Part shown: positions 18,005 through 26,401 of the stretch, piece after piece
Layout: every line of letters starts with the position of its first letter
How positions within the stretch are numbered: position 1 is the stretch's first letter
NCBI GenBank assembly: GCA_030824495.1
Contig: JAVBXP010000033.1
Span: 31,084-95,083, forward strand
Direction: 5' to 3'
Length of the DNA: 64,000 nucleotides
Source: a bacterium
GTDB taxonomy: Bacteria > Pseudomonadota > Alphaproteobacteria > Caulobacterales > Caulobacteraceae
Program-made: the position numbers and the translations under genes
The notes under the pieces: generated by a model
The model's input: only the letters and a program-made list of their open reading frames with translations
The model's database searches: none
Told to the model about the DNA's origin: nothing

Positions 18005-18052
18005 GTTCAAACCCCGTCCGCCCGATTCCAGCGGAGATTGGCGCGGGGCCCG

Positions 18053-18067
18053 TTAAGATGACGTTGA
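18053..18067. promoter_or_regulatory. CtrA-like box TTAA-N7-TTGA between motB and the dehydrogenase gene
   Basis: TTAA (18053-18056), seven bases, then TTGA (18064-18067). This matches the TTAA-N7-TTAA site of the cell-cycle regulator CtrA at seven of eight fixed bases. It lies about 50 bases upstream of motB and about 20 upstream of the divergent gene. CtrA controls flagellar genes in the Caulobacterales, so motB is the likely target. Confidence 0.45.
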
Positions 18068-18087
18068 GTTGAGAGAAGGACGTGCGG

Positions 18088-18942
18088 ATGAAAGTCGCTT
18101 TCGTTGGCCTGGGCGTTATGGGCTTCCCCATGGCCGGTCACCTGGCCAAGGCGGGCCACGACGTCTCTGTGTTCAATCGCAGCCCGGAGAAGGCCCAGCG
18201 CTGGGCCACGGCGTACGGCGGCCGGGCCTGTGCGACGGCGGCGCAGGCGGCGGAAGCTGCGGAGATCGTCTTCCTGTGCGTTGGCAATGACGACGACGTG
18301 CGCGGCGTGGTCGCGGACATTTTGCCGGCGATGGCTGCGGACGGCGTCGTCGTCGATCACACCACGACCTCGGCCAAGGTTGCGCGTGAAATGGCGGCCT
18401 TGGCGGACGAGGGCGGGCGTTGGTTCATCGACGCCCCGGTTTCCGGCGGCCAGGCGGGCGCGGAGAATGGTCAGTTGACCGTGATGTGCGGCGGCGAGAC
18501 TGGCGCCTATGCACGCGCCGAACCGGTGATCGCCGCGTTCGCCAAGGCCTCGCGACTGATGGGCGGGCCGGGCGCGGGCCAGCTGACCAAGATGGTCAAC
18601 CAGATCTGCATCGCCGGGATCGTCCAGGGCCTGGCTGAGGGCATGCACTTCGCCAAGCGCGCCGGGCTTGATCCGCTGGAGGTGGCGGCGGCGATCTCGA
18701 AAGGCGCGGCGCAATCCTGGCAGATGGACAATCGCTGGGGAACCATGGCGCAGGGGGAGTTCGACTTCGGCTTCGCCGTCGATTGGATGCGCAAGGATCT
18801 CGGCCTCGTGCTCGACGAGGCGCAGGCCAATGGCGCCAAGCTGGACATGACCGCCCTGGTGGATGGCTACTATGCCGAGGTCCAGGCTATGGGCGGGAAC
18901 CGCTGGGACACTTCGAGCTTGGTGGCGCGCCTGGAGAAATAG
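18088..18942 (+). CDS. NAD(P)-dependent beta-hydroxyacid dehydrogenase (3-hydroxyisobutyrate dehydrogenase-like)
   Basis: A 284-residue Rossmann-fold oxidoreductase of the 3-hydroxyisobutyrate/6-phosphogluconate dehydrogenase family. It has the dinucleotide site FVGLGVMGFPMAGHLAKAGH, the substrate motif DAPVSGGQAGAENGQL, and the catalytic lysine in GAGQLTKMVNQI. ATG 18088 is chosen over GTG 18082 because AGAAGGA then lies at the right distance. A true mmsB sits in the valine cluster at 23884, so this paralogue may act on another substrate such as tartronate semialdehyde or succinic semialdehyde. Its stop codon is part of a hairpin shared with the convergent Nudix gene. Confidence 0.88.
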   Translation: MKVAFVGLGVMGFPMAGHLAKAGHDVSVFNRSPEKAQRWATAYGGRACATAAQAAEAAEIVFLCVGNDDDVRGVVADILPAMAADGVVVDHTTTSAKVAREMAALADEGGRWFIDAPVSGGQAGAENGQLTVMCGGETGAYARAEPVIAAFAKASRLMGGPGAGQLTKMVNQICIAGIVQGLAEGMHFAKRAGLDPLEVAAAISKGAAQSWQMDNRWGTMAQGEFDFGFAVDWMRKDLGLVLDEAQANGAKLDMTALVDGYYAEVQAMGGNRWDTSSLVARLEK

Positions 18943-18959
18943 CCCCTGCCTGGGGCTAT
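18939..18959. terminator. Hairpin containing both stop codons of a convergent gene pair
   Basis: A perfect 8-bp stem ATAGCCCC / GGGGCTAT with loop TGCCT. The left arm holds the TAG stop of the dehydrogenase (18940-18942) and the right arm the stop of the Nudix gene (18956-18958, minus strand). There is no T-run, so strong intrinsic termination is uncertain. Confidence 0.55.
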
Positions 18960-19345
18960 GTCGCTGCTAGCCGCGGCAGCACCTGACGCTCCAGCAGTGG
19001 CGCGAAGCGGACGCTGGGCGGGGATTTCGGGTCGATCCAGAGCAGTTCTTCGATCTCGGCCTTCGCGATGGCGTCGCCGGCGACGACCGCCAGATAGATC
19101 GCACCATAGACGCGGGTGTCGGGCTCGTTAGCGGCGGGGGCGTCGAAGGTGCCGAGATGATCGGCGGTGATCAGGTCGCAGCCGATCTCCTCGCCCAATT
19201 CTCGCGAAAGGGCCGCGATATCGCTTTCGCCCGCCTCCCGCTTACCGCCAGGCAGCATGAAGGCGCTCGTGCCGCGCTTGCGGACGGTCAGGACGCGGCC
19301 GCCGACGTCGCGAATGACCCCGGCGACGATCTCTACGGCTTTCAC
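18956..19345 (-). CDS. Nudix hydrolase (MutT-like)
   Basis: A 129-residue Nudix protein that hydrolyses a nucleoside diphosphate linked to another moiety. The Nudix box is complete: GGKREAGESDIAALSRELGE followed by E-I-G (G-x5-E-x7-RE-U-x-E-E-x-G-U). The GTG start at 19345 overlaps the TGA stop of hemB (GTGA), so translation is probably coupled to hemB. An 8-oxo-dGTPase or housecleaning role is possible, but the family is too broad for a substrate call. Confidence 0.87.
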   Translation of the reverse strand: MKAVEIVAGVIRDVGGRVLTVRKRGTSAFMLPGGKREAGESDIAALSRELGEEIGCDLITADHLGTFDAPAANEPDTRVYGAIYLAVVAGDAIAKAEIEELLWIDPKSPPSVRFAPLLERQVLPRLAAT

Positions 19346-20352
19346 GCGCCCAGCATCTTCGCCGCGCGTGGCGCGAAATAGGTGATGACCCCCGCAGCGC
19401 CGGCGCGCTTGAAGGCGCCCAGGCTTTCCAGAATGGCGCGCTCCTCGTCGATCCAGCCGTTCTGGGCCGCAGCCATGATCATCGCGTACTCGCCAGACAC
19501 CTGGAATGCGAAGGTCGGCATCTGGAAGGTCTCGACCACCCGACTGACGATGTCGAGATAGGGCATGCCTGGCTTGACCATGACCATGTCGGCGCCCTCG
19601 GCGATGTCGAGGGCGACCTCGCGCAGGGCTTCTTCGGTGTTGGCCGAGTCCATCTGGTAGGTTTTCTTGTCGATCGGCGCGCCGCCGGTGCCGAGCTTTC
19701 CCGAGCCGATGGCGTCGCGATAAGGGCCGTAGAAGGCCGAGGCGAACTTGGCGGCGTAGGACATGATCATCGTGTCCTGCAGGCCGGCGCCTTCAAGCGC
19801 GGTGCGCAGGGCGGCGCAGCGGCCGTCCATCATGTCGGAGGGGGCCAGGATGTCGCAGCCCGCCTGGGCTTGGATCAGGCCCTGTTCCACCAGGCGCTCA
19901 ATGGTCGGATCGTTGGCGATCTTGCCGTTCTCGATGACGCCATCGTGGCCGTGATCGGTGAAGGGGTCGAGCGCGACGTCGCACATGATCCCGACCTCGG
20001 GGGCCGCGTCCTTCATGGCCTTGATCGCGTTGGCGATGACGCCGTTCGGATCGGCGGCCTGGGAGCCGAGCGCGTCCTTCTTGGAGCCGTCGATGTGCGG
20101 GAAGATGGCGATGGCCGGGATGCCAAGCTTGCGGGCCTCGACGGCGGCCTTGGCGCACTCCTTGACCGACAGGCGTGAGACGCCGGGCATCGAAGCGACG
20201 GGAACCTCGCCATCGCCCTCGTGAACGACCATGGACCAGATGAGGTCCGCCGGGGTCAGGACGCTTTCGCGCACCATGCGGCGGATCCAGTCGGCCTGGC
20301 GCAGGCGGCGCAGGCGGAGGGCGGGGTAGGCGGCGAGGGGGGCAGGGCTCAT
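19342..20352 (-). CDS. hemB: Delta-aminolevulinic acid dehydratase (porphobilinogen synthase)
   Basis: HemB condenses two 5-aminolevulinate molecules to porphobilinogen. The 336-residue protein has the Schiff-base region MVKPGMPYLDIV and the second lysine in YAAKFASAFYGPYRDA. The metal loop CDVALDPFTDHGHDG has aspartates where zinc enzymes carry a cysteine triad, so this is the magnesium type usual in alphaproteobacteria. The ATG at 20352 overlaps the stop of the upstream DUF4870 gene (ATGA); the frame runs further without similarity. It uses the product of hemA at 24934, which is a separate unit on the other strand. Confidence 0.95.
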   Translation of the reverse strand: MSPAPLAAYPALRLRRLRQADWIRRMVRESVLTPADLIWSMVVHEGDGEVPVASMPGVSRLSVKECAKAAVEARKLGIPAIAIFPHIDGSKKDALGSQAADPNGVIANAIKAMKDAAPEVGIMCDVALDPFTDHGHDGVIENGKIANDPTIERLVEQGLIQAQAGCDILAPSDMMDGRCAALRTALEGAGLQDTMIMSYAAKFASAFYGPYRDAIGSGKLGTGGAPIDKKTYQMDSANTEEALREVALDIAEGADMVMVKPGMPYLDIVSRVVETFQMPTFAFQVSGEYAMIMAAAQNGWIDEERAILESLGAFKRAGAAGVITYFAPRAAKMLGA

Positions 20353-20828
20353 GGGCGCGCGCTGTGGCCCATCCCTCGCTCGGAAGCAAGCCTGACGAAG
20401 CCCAAAGCCGGCGCCAGGACGAGCCAGAGGCCTCCCAGGGCCGAGAACAGGGCGCAAGAGGCCAGTAGGACTATCAAGGTTCCGTCAACGGTGACGTTCG
20501 AGAGGTCCAGCTTCACGTTGTCGTGCAAATCCCAGCCGGGGACCTGGGTGAACTGGAAGACCTCGCTGGTGACGCGGATCATCACGCCGAGGAAACTGAC
20601 CCCGGCGGCCAGCGCCAGGCAGAACGCGACCCAGAAGACCCGGATCTGGAATTTGTAGTGAGAGCGAATGGTCTGCGGCGCCTCGTCCTGTTGGGAGTAG
20701 GCGATGATGGCCGCGATCAGGGCGGGGACGCCGGCGAAGAACACCGAGGCAAACAGCAGCCCGTAATTAATGAAGGCGAGATTTCGCACGGACTCGCTTG
20801 CACGACCGCCGACAGCTTCATGCGCCAT
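20349..20828 (-). CDS. DUF4870-like membrane protein
   Basis: A 159-residue protein with about three predicted membrane helices (INYGLLFASVFFAGVPALIAAIIAY, VFWVAFCLALAAGVSFLGVMI, LIVLLASCALFSALGGLWLV) around a short HYKFQIRVFW segment. The layout resembles DUF4870 proteins, whose role is unknown. It is the first gene of a minus-strand run with hemB and a Nudix hydrolase, joined by ATGA and GTGA overlaps. The ATG at 20828 is the longest plausible start. Whether it is involved in haem synthesis cannot be told. Confidence 0.75.
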   Translation of the reverse strand: MAHEAVGGRASESVRNLAFINYGLLFASVFFAGVPALIAAIIAYSQQDEAPQTIRSHYKFQIRVFWVAFCLALAAGVSFLGVMIRVTSEVFQFTQVPGWDLHDNVKLDLSNVTVDGTLIVLLASCALFSALGGLWLVLAPALGFVRLASERGMGHSARP

Positions 20829-20934
20829 TCAAAGACCCCGAAGAAAGGCGCGCGCTCGAGCGCCGCGTCGTTGACAGGTTGCGCCAGCGGGGCGACTTGC
20901 TCAAGTCAGCCTCTGCAGACGTGAGTTCGAGCGC

Positions 20935-22074
20935 ATGGATTTCGCCCTCTCCGACGATCAGCGCGCAATACAAGGCGCGGCCATGGCCTTTTCTGAGGCT
21001 GAACTTGCCCCGCACTCGGCGCGCTGGGATGAGGAAAAGCACTTCCCTACGGACGTTTTGCGCCGGGCGGCGCAGATGGGGTTCGCCGGAATCTACATCG
21101 GCGAGGATGTCGGCGGCGCAGGCCTGACTCGGTTGGACGCTTCGATTGTCTTCGAGGCGCTCAGCTATGGCGACGTCTCGGTTGCGGCCTATCTCACGAT
21201 CCACAACATGGCCTCGTGGATGATCGACCGGTTTGGCGATGATCAGTTGCGCCAGCGCTATCTGCCGCGCCTAACCAGCATGGAACTGATCGCTAGCTAC
21301 TGCCTGACCGAGCCGGGGTCTGGCTCCGACGCCGCGGCGCTGCGGACGAGCGCGGTCCTGAACGGCGACCACTATGTGCTCAACGGGTCGAAGGCCTTCA
21401 TCTCGGGCGGCGGGGTCTCAGACCTCTATGTGGTGATGGCCCGCACCGGCGAGGCGGGCGCAAAGGGCGTGTCGGCCTTCGTGGTCGAGAACGGCACGCC
21501 GGGCCTGTCGTTTGGGGCCCAGGAAAGGAAGATGGGGTGGAACGCCCAGCCCACCGCCCAGGTGAATTTCGACAATCTCCGGATCCCGGCGGCCAACCGG
21601 ATCGGCGGGGAGGGCGAGGGGTTTCGCTTTGCGATGATGGGGCTGGATGGCGGGCGGCTGAACATCGCCTCGTGTTCGCTCGGAGGCGCTCAGTTCGCCC
21701 TGGACACGGCCCAGGCCTACATGAGCGAGCGCAAGCAGTTCGGAAAGCAACTGGCCGATTTCCAGGCCCTGCAGTTCAAAATCGCTGACATGGCCACTGA
21801 GCTTGAGGCCGCGCGCCTGATGGTGCGCCGGGCGGCGCATGCGCTGGATAACCGCGACCCCCAGGCGACCAAGTACTGCGCCATGGCCAAGCGGTTCGCC
21901 ACCGATGCGGGCTTTCACGTGGCCAATCAGGCGCTGCAGCTGCACGGCGGCTACGGATATCTGAAAGACTACCCGCTCGAGAGAATCGTCCGCGACCTGC
22001 GGGTCCACCAGATCCTTGAAGGCACCAACGAAATCATGCGGGTGATCATCGCCCGGGAGATGTTCCGGCAATGA
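20935..22074 (+). CDS. Isobutyryl-CoA dehydrogenase (acyl-CoA dehydrogenase family)
   Basis: A 379-residue FAD enzyme. It has YCLTEPGSGSDAAALRTSAV (FAD/substrate signature), NGSKAFISGGGVSDLYVVMA, and the C-terminal HQILEGTNEIMRVIIAREMF, in which the glutamate before G-T is the usual catalytic base. With the next gene, a 3-hydroxyisobutyryl-CoA hydrolase, overlapping by ATGA, and mmsB two genes further on, the substrate is most likely isobutyryl-CoA from valine; oxidation gives methacrylyl-CoA. It begins the operon and is divergent from the DUF4870-hemB unit. Confidence 0.9.
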   Translation: MDFALSDDQRAIQGAAMAFSEAELAPHSARWDEEKHFPTDVLRRAAQMGFAGIYIGEDVGGAGLTRLDASIVFEALSYGDVSVAAYLTIHNMASWMIDRFGDDQLRQRYLPRLTSMELIASYCLTEPGSGSDAAALRTSAVLNGDHYVLNGSKAFISGGGVSDLYVVMARTGEAGAKGVSAFVVENGTPGLSFGAQERKMGWNAQPTAQVNFDNLRIPAANRIGGEGEGFRFAMMGLDGGRLNIASCSLGGAQFALDTAQAYMSERKQFGKQLADFQALQFKIADMATELEAARLMVRRAAHALDNRDPQATKYCAMAKRFATDAGFHVANQALQLHGGYGYLKDYPLERIVRDLRVHQILEGTNEIMRVIIAREMFRQ

Positions 22075-23114
22075 GCGACGTCCTGACCCGTATCGAGGGC
22101 CGTGTCGGCCGGATCACCCTGAACCGGCCGCAGGCATTGCACGCCCTGACGACCGACATGTGCCAGGTGATGACCGAGGTGCTGCTGGCCTGGCGTGAGG
22201 ACCCGGCCGTCGAGTTGGTGCTGCTGGATCACGCGGGCGAGCGCGGCTTCTGCGCGGGCGGCGACATCCGGATGCTGGCCGAGAGTGGGGCGGGCGATGG
22301 CAAGGCTGCGCGCGAGTTCTTCTTTATCGAATACCGGCTGAACCACCTCTTGTTCGAGTACCCAAAGCCGGTCGCGGTGATCATGGACGGGATCACCATG
22401 GGCGGCGGCGTCGGTCTGGCCATGCCGGCCCGCTACCGGATCGCCACTGAAAAGACGACCTTCGCGATGCCGGAAACTGGCATCGGCCTGTTCCCTGATG
22501 TCGGAGGCGGCTGGTTCCTGCCGCGCATGCCAGGCCATATCGGTCTGTGGCTGGCGCTGACCGGCGCGCGGATCAAGGCGGCCGATTGCGAGCTGGTCGG
22601 GGTCGCCACCGACTTCGTGGAGAGCGTCAAGATCGCGGAACTGAAGGCCGCCATCCTGGCCGATCCCGCCGCGATCGAGACGATCCTGACGGAGTACGAG
22701 GGGGACGCCGGCCGCCCGCCGCTGGCGCAGCACCAGGAAGAGATCGACAAGGTCTTCGCGCTGGACAGCCTTGAGGCGATCTTGGCTGCGCTAAGGGCCT
22801 CGGGGAGTGACTGGGCTAATGAACAGCTCAAGGTGATGGCCACCAAGTCGCCTCAGACCATGAAGGTGGCGTTGCGGCAGCTTCAGCTCGGCGGCCAAGC
22901 CAAGACCTTCGCCGAGAACATGGCGATGGAATACCGGATCGGGGCGCGTGTCGTGCAAAGGCACGATTTCCTGGAGGGCGTTCGGGCCGTGATCGTCGAG
23001 AAGGATCACGCGCCGCGCTGGAATCCTCCTACGCCGGAAGGCGTCAGCGAAACCATGCTCGATGCGATTTTTGCAGGTCTTCCTTCCACAGAGGAGTGGA
23101 CGCCCCTAACTTGA
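22071..23114 (+). CDS. 3-hydroxyisobutyryl-CoA hydrolase (enoyl-CoA hydratase/isomerase fold)
   Basis: A 347-residue crotonase-fold protein. The length, the oxyanion-hole segments (ERGFCAGGDIRMLAES and MDGITMGGGVGLAMPARYRI), the PETGIGLFPDVGGGWFLPRM motif and the C-terminal HDFLEGVRAVIVEKDHAPRW identify the HIBCH/ECH-2 branch rather than true hydratases. The enzyme hydrolyses 3-hydroxyisobutyryl-CoA to free 3-hydroxyisobutyrate, the substrate of MmsB. It overlaps the dehydrogenase stop by four bases, so the two are probably translationally coupled. A separate crotonase hydratase for methacrylyl-CoA is not in this cluster. Confidence 0.9.
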   Translation: MSDVLTRIEGRVGRITLNRPQALHALTTDMCQVMTEVLLAWREDPAVELVLLDHAGERGFCAGGDIRMLAESGAGDGKAAREFFFIEYRLNHLLFEYPKPVAVIMDGITMGGGVGLAMPARYRIATEKTTFAMPETGIGLFPDVGGGWFLPRMPGHIGLWLALTGARIKAADCELVGVATDFVESVKIAELKAAILADPAAIETILTEYEGDAGRPPLAQHQEEIDKVFALDSLEAILAALRASGSDWANEQLKVMATKSPQTMKVALRQLQLGGQAKTFAENMAMEYRIGARVVQRHDFLEGVRAVIVEKDHAPRWNPPTPEGVSETMLDAIFAGLPSTEEWTPLT

Positions 23115-23155
23115 GCGCAACGGCGGCCATCGAGCACGCCGATGGAGGAAGCAAG

Positions 23156-23881
23156 ATGACGCGCAATCTGTTGATGGCCGCCAGTGCGGCCCTGTTGCTT
23201 TCCGTGTCCGCTGCTCACGCCGCGCCGCCGGCCAACATCACAGCTGCTGTCGCCGACGCCAGCCGACCTTCGGCCGACAAGGCCCGAGACGCCGCCCGCC
23301 AACCCGCCGAAATATTGACCTTCGCGGGGGTGAAACCGGGCGACAAGGTCGTCGAGATCCTGCCCGGCGGGGGGTATTTCACCCGCGTGCTCAGCGCCGC
23401 TGTTGGGCCGACCGGCAAGGTTTACGCCGCCGTGCCGGCCGGCGATGTCGAAAAGACCAAGGCGGCCCTGCAGAAAGGCAATGTCGAGGTCGTCACCCTG
23501 GACGCCAAGGACTTCAAGACGCCCGAGCCGGTGGACGTGATGTTCACGGCCCAGAACTACCACGACTTCCATCTGAAGCAGCTGGCGCTGGACGTGCCGG
23601 CGGTGAACAAGACGCTCTACAACACGATCAAGCCGGGTGGGACGTTGCTCATCATCGACCATACGGCTGTGACGGGCGCCCCCATCGAAGTCGCCGACAG
23701 CCTGCACCGGATCGATCCGGCCATCGTCAAGCGCGAGGTAGAGTCGGCAGGCTTCAAGTTCGTCGGCGAGGACAATGCGATCCGCAATCCGGCCGACGAC
23801 AAGACGGTGAACGTGTTCGACCCGAAGATCCGCGGGAAGACCGACCAGTTCGTCTACAAGTTCCAGAAGCCCAAGGCCTAG
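23156..23881 (+). CDS. Exported class I methyltransferase-like protein
   Basis: A 241-residue protein with a Sec signal peptide (NLLMAASAALLLSVSAAHA, cleaved near residue 23). A Rossmann-like SAM-binding motif I follows (GDKVVEILPGGGYFTRVLSA), with an acidic strand (VEVVTLDAKDF) and the late GGTLLIIDHTAV, as in class I methyltransferases. The ATG at 23156 has GGAGG eight bases upstream; the longer frame back to 23096 overlaps the hydrolase gene and has no ribosome-binding site. It sits within the valine operon between the hydrolase and mmsB. Whether an exported member binds SAM is unclear; enzymatic activity is not shown by the sequence. Confidence 0.82.
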   Translation: MTRNLLMAASAALLLSVSAAHAAPPANITAAVADASRPSADKARDAARQPAEILTFAGVKPGDKVVEILPGGGYFTRVLSAAVGPTGKVYAAVPAGDVEKTKAALQKGNVEVVTLDAKDFKTPEPVDVMFTAQNYHDFHLKQLALDVPAVNKTLYNTIKPGGTLLIIDHTAVTGAPIEVADSLHRIDPAIVKREVESAGFKFVGEDNAIRNPADDKTVNVFDPKIRGKTDQFVYKFQKPKA

Positions 23882-23883
23882 TC

Positions 23884-24777
23884 ATGCGCATCGCGTTCAT
23901 CGGCCTGGGCAACATGGGCGGCGGCATGGCCGCCAATCAGGTCAAGGCGGGCCACGAGGTCGCGGCATTCGACCTCTCGGCCCAGGCGCTGGATCGCGCC
24001 ACAGCGGCGGGGTGCTCGCCCGCCGCCAGCGTGGCCGAGGCGGTCAAGAGTGCGGACGCTGTGGTGACCATGCTGCCAGCCGGGGACCACGTCCGCGCCG
24101 TCTATACCGAGCACATTCTGCCCAATGCGCCCAAGACCGCGATGTTGATCGATTGCTCGACCATCGACGTCGAGAGCGCCCGGGCTGTCGGCCTCCAGGC
24201 GCGCGAATTGGGATTCCGGTTCGCCGACGCCCCAGTCTCCGGCGGCACTTCGGCGGCGGATGCTGGCACGCTGGCCTTCATGGTCGGCTGCGACGAGGCC
24301 GATTTCCCCGCGATCGAGGCGGTCATCCAGCCGATGGCGCGGGCGGTGATTCGAGCGGGAGATCACGGGGCGGGGCAGGCGGCCAAGATCTGCAACAACA
24401 TGGTGCTCGGCATTTCCATGCTTGGCGTCTGCGAAGCTTTCGCCCTGGCAGAAAAGCTTGGTCTCGATAGCGAGCGGTTCTTCGAGATCGCCAACCAGTC
24501 CTCTGGCCAATGCTGGTCGTTGTCGACCTACTGCCCGTGGCCAGGCCCGGTGGCTACCGCGCCGTCGAACCGTGGTTATGAGGGCGGATTTGCCACAGCC
24601 ATGATGCTGAAGGACTTGAAGCTGGCGCAGCAGGCCGCTGCTACGGCCGGCGCCGCTGCGCCGATGGGGGCCCAGGCAGAGGGGCTGTACGCCTTATTTG
24701 ATCGGCTGGGATACGGAACTAAGGACTTCTCCGGAATTGTGCAGATGCTTCGCGGTCGCTTGGATGAACTCGCTTGA
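23884..24777 (+). CDS. mmsB: 3-hydroxyisobutyrate dehydrogenase
   Basis: MmsB oxidises 3-hydroxyisobutyrate to methylmalonate semialdehyde with NAD in valine catabolism. The 297-residue protein has the N-terminal FIGLGNMGGGMAANQVKAGH, the substrate motif DAPVSGGTSAADAGTLAFMV, and the catalytic lysine in GAGQAAKICNNMVLGISMLG. The Y-C-P-W-P-G-P and GFATAMMLKDLKLA segments are typical of genuine HIBADH. It follows the exported methyltransferase-like gene by two bases and completes dehydrogenase-hydrolase-dehydrogenase, but mmsA (semialdehyde dehydrogenase) is not in the window. Confidence 0.92.
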   Translation: MRIAFIGLGNMGGGMAANQVKAGHEVAAFDLSAQALDRATAAGCSPAASVAEAVKSADAVVTMLPAGDHVRAVYTEHILPNAPKTAMLIDCSTIDVESARAVGLQARELGFRFADAPVSGGTSAADAGTLAFMVGCDEADFPAIEAVIQPMARAVIRAGDHGAGQAAKICNNMVLGISMLGVCEAFALAEKLGLDSERFFEIANQSSGQCWSLSTYCPWPGPVATAPSNRGYEGGFATAMMLKDLKLAQQAAATAGAAAPMGAQAEGLYALFDRLGYGTKDFSGIVQMLRGRLDELA

Positions 24778-24832
24778 TCGATCACGAAGGCTGAGCAGCC
24801 GCTTACGAATTCTGATCGACTGCGGCGTGACA

Positions 24833-24846
24833 GATTGTAGACAATC
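24833..24846. promoter_or_regulatory. Palindrome GATTGT-AG-ACAATC upstream of hemA
   Basis: A perfect inverted repeat with 6-base arms and a 2-base spacer, about 90 bases upstream of the hemA ATG and 56 bases after the mmsB stop. It has the size and symmetry of a dimeric regulator's operator. It is not a match to the FNR/FixK box TTGAT-N4-ATCAA. Confidence 0.45.
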
Positions 24847-24933
24847 GGCGCGGGTGGCGCGATAAGCCCGGCCATATCAAGAGGACCGCCCGCGGCGCGA
24901 GATCGTCGAACGTCCAGGGCGGAGTTCAAATCG

Positions 24934-26163
24934 ATGGATTACAAGAACGCCTTCGCTTCCGCCCTCGAACAGATTCGTTCGGAAGGCCGATACCGAGTGT
25001 TCGCCGATTTGAAGCGTCATCGCGGCCAGTTTCCGCAGGCGACGTGGACTCAGGCTGACGGCTCGCAGTGCGACGTCGTGGTCTGGTGCTCGAACGACTA
25101 CCTCGGTCAGGGGCAGAACCCCATCGTGACCGACGCCATGCACAAGGCGATCGACGAAGCCGGCGCGGGCTCGGGCGGCACGCGCAACATTTCGGGCACC
25201 ACGCACTACCATGTCGAGCTGGAGCATGAGCTCGCCGACCTGCATGGCAAGGAAGCGGCTCTTCTCTTCACCTCGGGCTACGTCTCCAACGAGGCGTCGC
25301 TCTCGACGCTGTTCAAGATCCTGCCGGGTCTGATCATCTTCTCCGACGAGTTGAACCATAACTCGATGATCTCCGGCATCCGGGCCGGCGGTCGTGAGAG
25401 CCGCCGGGTCTTCCGCCACAACGATCTAGCTCACCTCGAGGAACTGCTGGCCGCCGCGCCGGCCGATGCGCCTAAGGTGATCGCTTTCGAAAGCGTCTAT
25501 TCCATGGACGGCGACATCGCCGACATGGCTGGCACCGTGGCCTTGGCCAAGAAGTACGGCGCCATGACCTATCTGGACGAAGTCCACGCGGTCGGCATGT
25601 ACGGACCGCGCGGCGCGGGCGTCGCTGAGCGGGACGGCGTGATGGATCAGATCGACATTGTCGAGGGCACGCTGGGCAAGGCGTTTGGCGTGATGGGCGG
25701 CTACATCGCCGCCGACGCTGTGATCGTGGATGCGATCCGCTCCTATGCCGACGGCTTCATCTTCACGACGTCGATCCCGCCGGCGCTGGCGGCCGGAGCG
25801 GTTGCTTCGATTCGTTGGCTCAAGGAGCACAACGAGGTGCGCGAGGCTCATCAGGAGCGCGCTGCGACCCTGAAGGCCCGTCTTCGCAAGGCCGGCCTGC
25901 CGGTGATGGACTCGGTCAGCCATATCGTGCCGGTGCTGGTGGGCGACGCGGTCCACTGCAAGATGATTTCGGACATCCTGCTGGCCGATCACGGCATCTA
26001 CGTGCAGCCGATCAACTATCCCACCGTGCCGCGCGGCACTGAGCGCCTGCGCTTTACGCCGTCGCCCGCCCATACCGACGAGATGATGGACGCCTTGGCC
26101 GATGCGCTTGAGAAGCTGTGGGTCCATTGCAACATTGCGCGTGTCGGCGGCGTCGCGGCCTAG
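24934..26163 (+). CDS. hemA: 5-aminolevulinate synthase
   Basis: ALA synthase makes 5-aminolevulinate from glycine and succinyl-CoA, the first step of the Shemin route to tetrapyrroles used by alphaproteobacteria. The 409-residue PLP enzyme has [47 protein letters not shown], the Schiff-base lysine in [15 protein letters not shown], and [12 protein letters not shown]. The ATG at 24934 gives the usual [20 protein letters not shown] start. The 156-bp upstream gap holds a perfect palindrome; a 26-bp palindrome follows the stop. Confidence 0.97.
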   Translation: MDYKNAFASALEQIRSEGRYRVFADLKRHRGQFPQATWTQADGSQCDVVVWCSNDYLGQGQNPIVTDAMHKAIDEAGAGSGGTRNISGTTHYHVELEHELADLHGKEAALLFTSGYVSNEASLSTLFKILPGLIIFSDELNHNSMISGIRAGGRESRRVFRHNDLAHLEELLAAAPADAPKVIAFESVYSMDGDIADMAGTVALAKKYGAMTYLDEVHAVGMYGPRGAGVAERDGVMDQIDIVEGTLGKAFGVMGGYIAADAVIVDAIRSYADGFIFTTSIPPALAAGAVASIRWLKEHNEVREAHQERAATLKARLRKAGLPVMDSVSHIVPVLVGDAVHCKMISDILLADHGIYVQPINYPTVPRGTERLRFTPSPAHTDEMMDALADALEKLWVHCNIARVGGVAA

Positions 26164-26178
26164 TCGATTTTGCTATAT

Positions 26179-26204
26179 GAGATGACGCAGGCCTGCGTCA
26201 TCTC
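26179..26204. terminator. 26-bp perfect palindrome after hemA, probable terminator
   Basis: Arms GAGATGACGCAGG and CCTGCGTCATCTC join without spacer, folding into a 10-bp stem with a 6-base loop, 15 bases past the hemA stop. There is no proper T-run, only mixed GGCCTTCTT, so strength is uncertain; an operator is the alternative reading. Confidence 0.55.
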
Positions 26205-26313
26205 GGCCTTCTTGGAGAACCAACGGGTTCACAAAACAAGCTGATTGCTATGCCTCGGACGAGGCTCAAACGTCCCACTCACATCCGCGCTTGCGGCGCT
26301 TTGACTGGAACCT

Positions 26314-26338
26314 GGGAACGCGCTTCTGCGCAGTTCCC
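26314..26338. terminator. Hairpin downstream of mucR
   Basis: GGGAAC-GCGC, loop TTCT, GCGC-A-GTTCCC forms a 10-bp stem with one bulged A, 64 bases past the mucR stop when read on the minus strand. There is no T-run. The remaining 26205-26401 sequence shows no gene. Confidence 0.35.
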
Positions 26339-26401
26339 GCCAAATTTCCTGTCGCTCCTGCTAGATCCCCATTTCGTGGGAAGGAGCGCAGGGCATCGCC
26401 T

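Noticed and set aside
24778..24933. FNR/FixK box near hemA (TTGATCGATCA at the end of mmsB)
   Set aside because: The half-sites are two bases apart instead of four, and the sequence lies within and just past the mmsB coding end.
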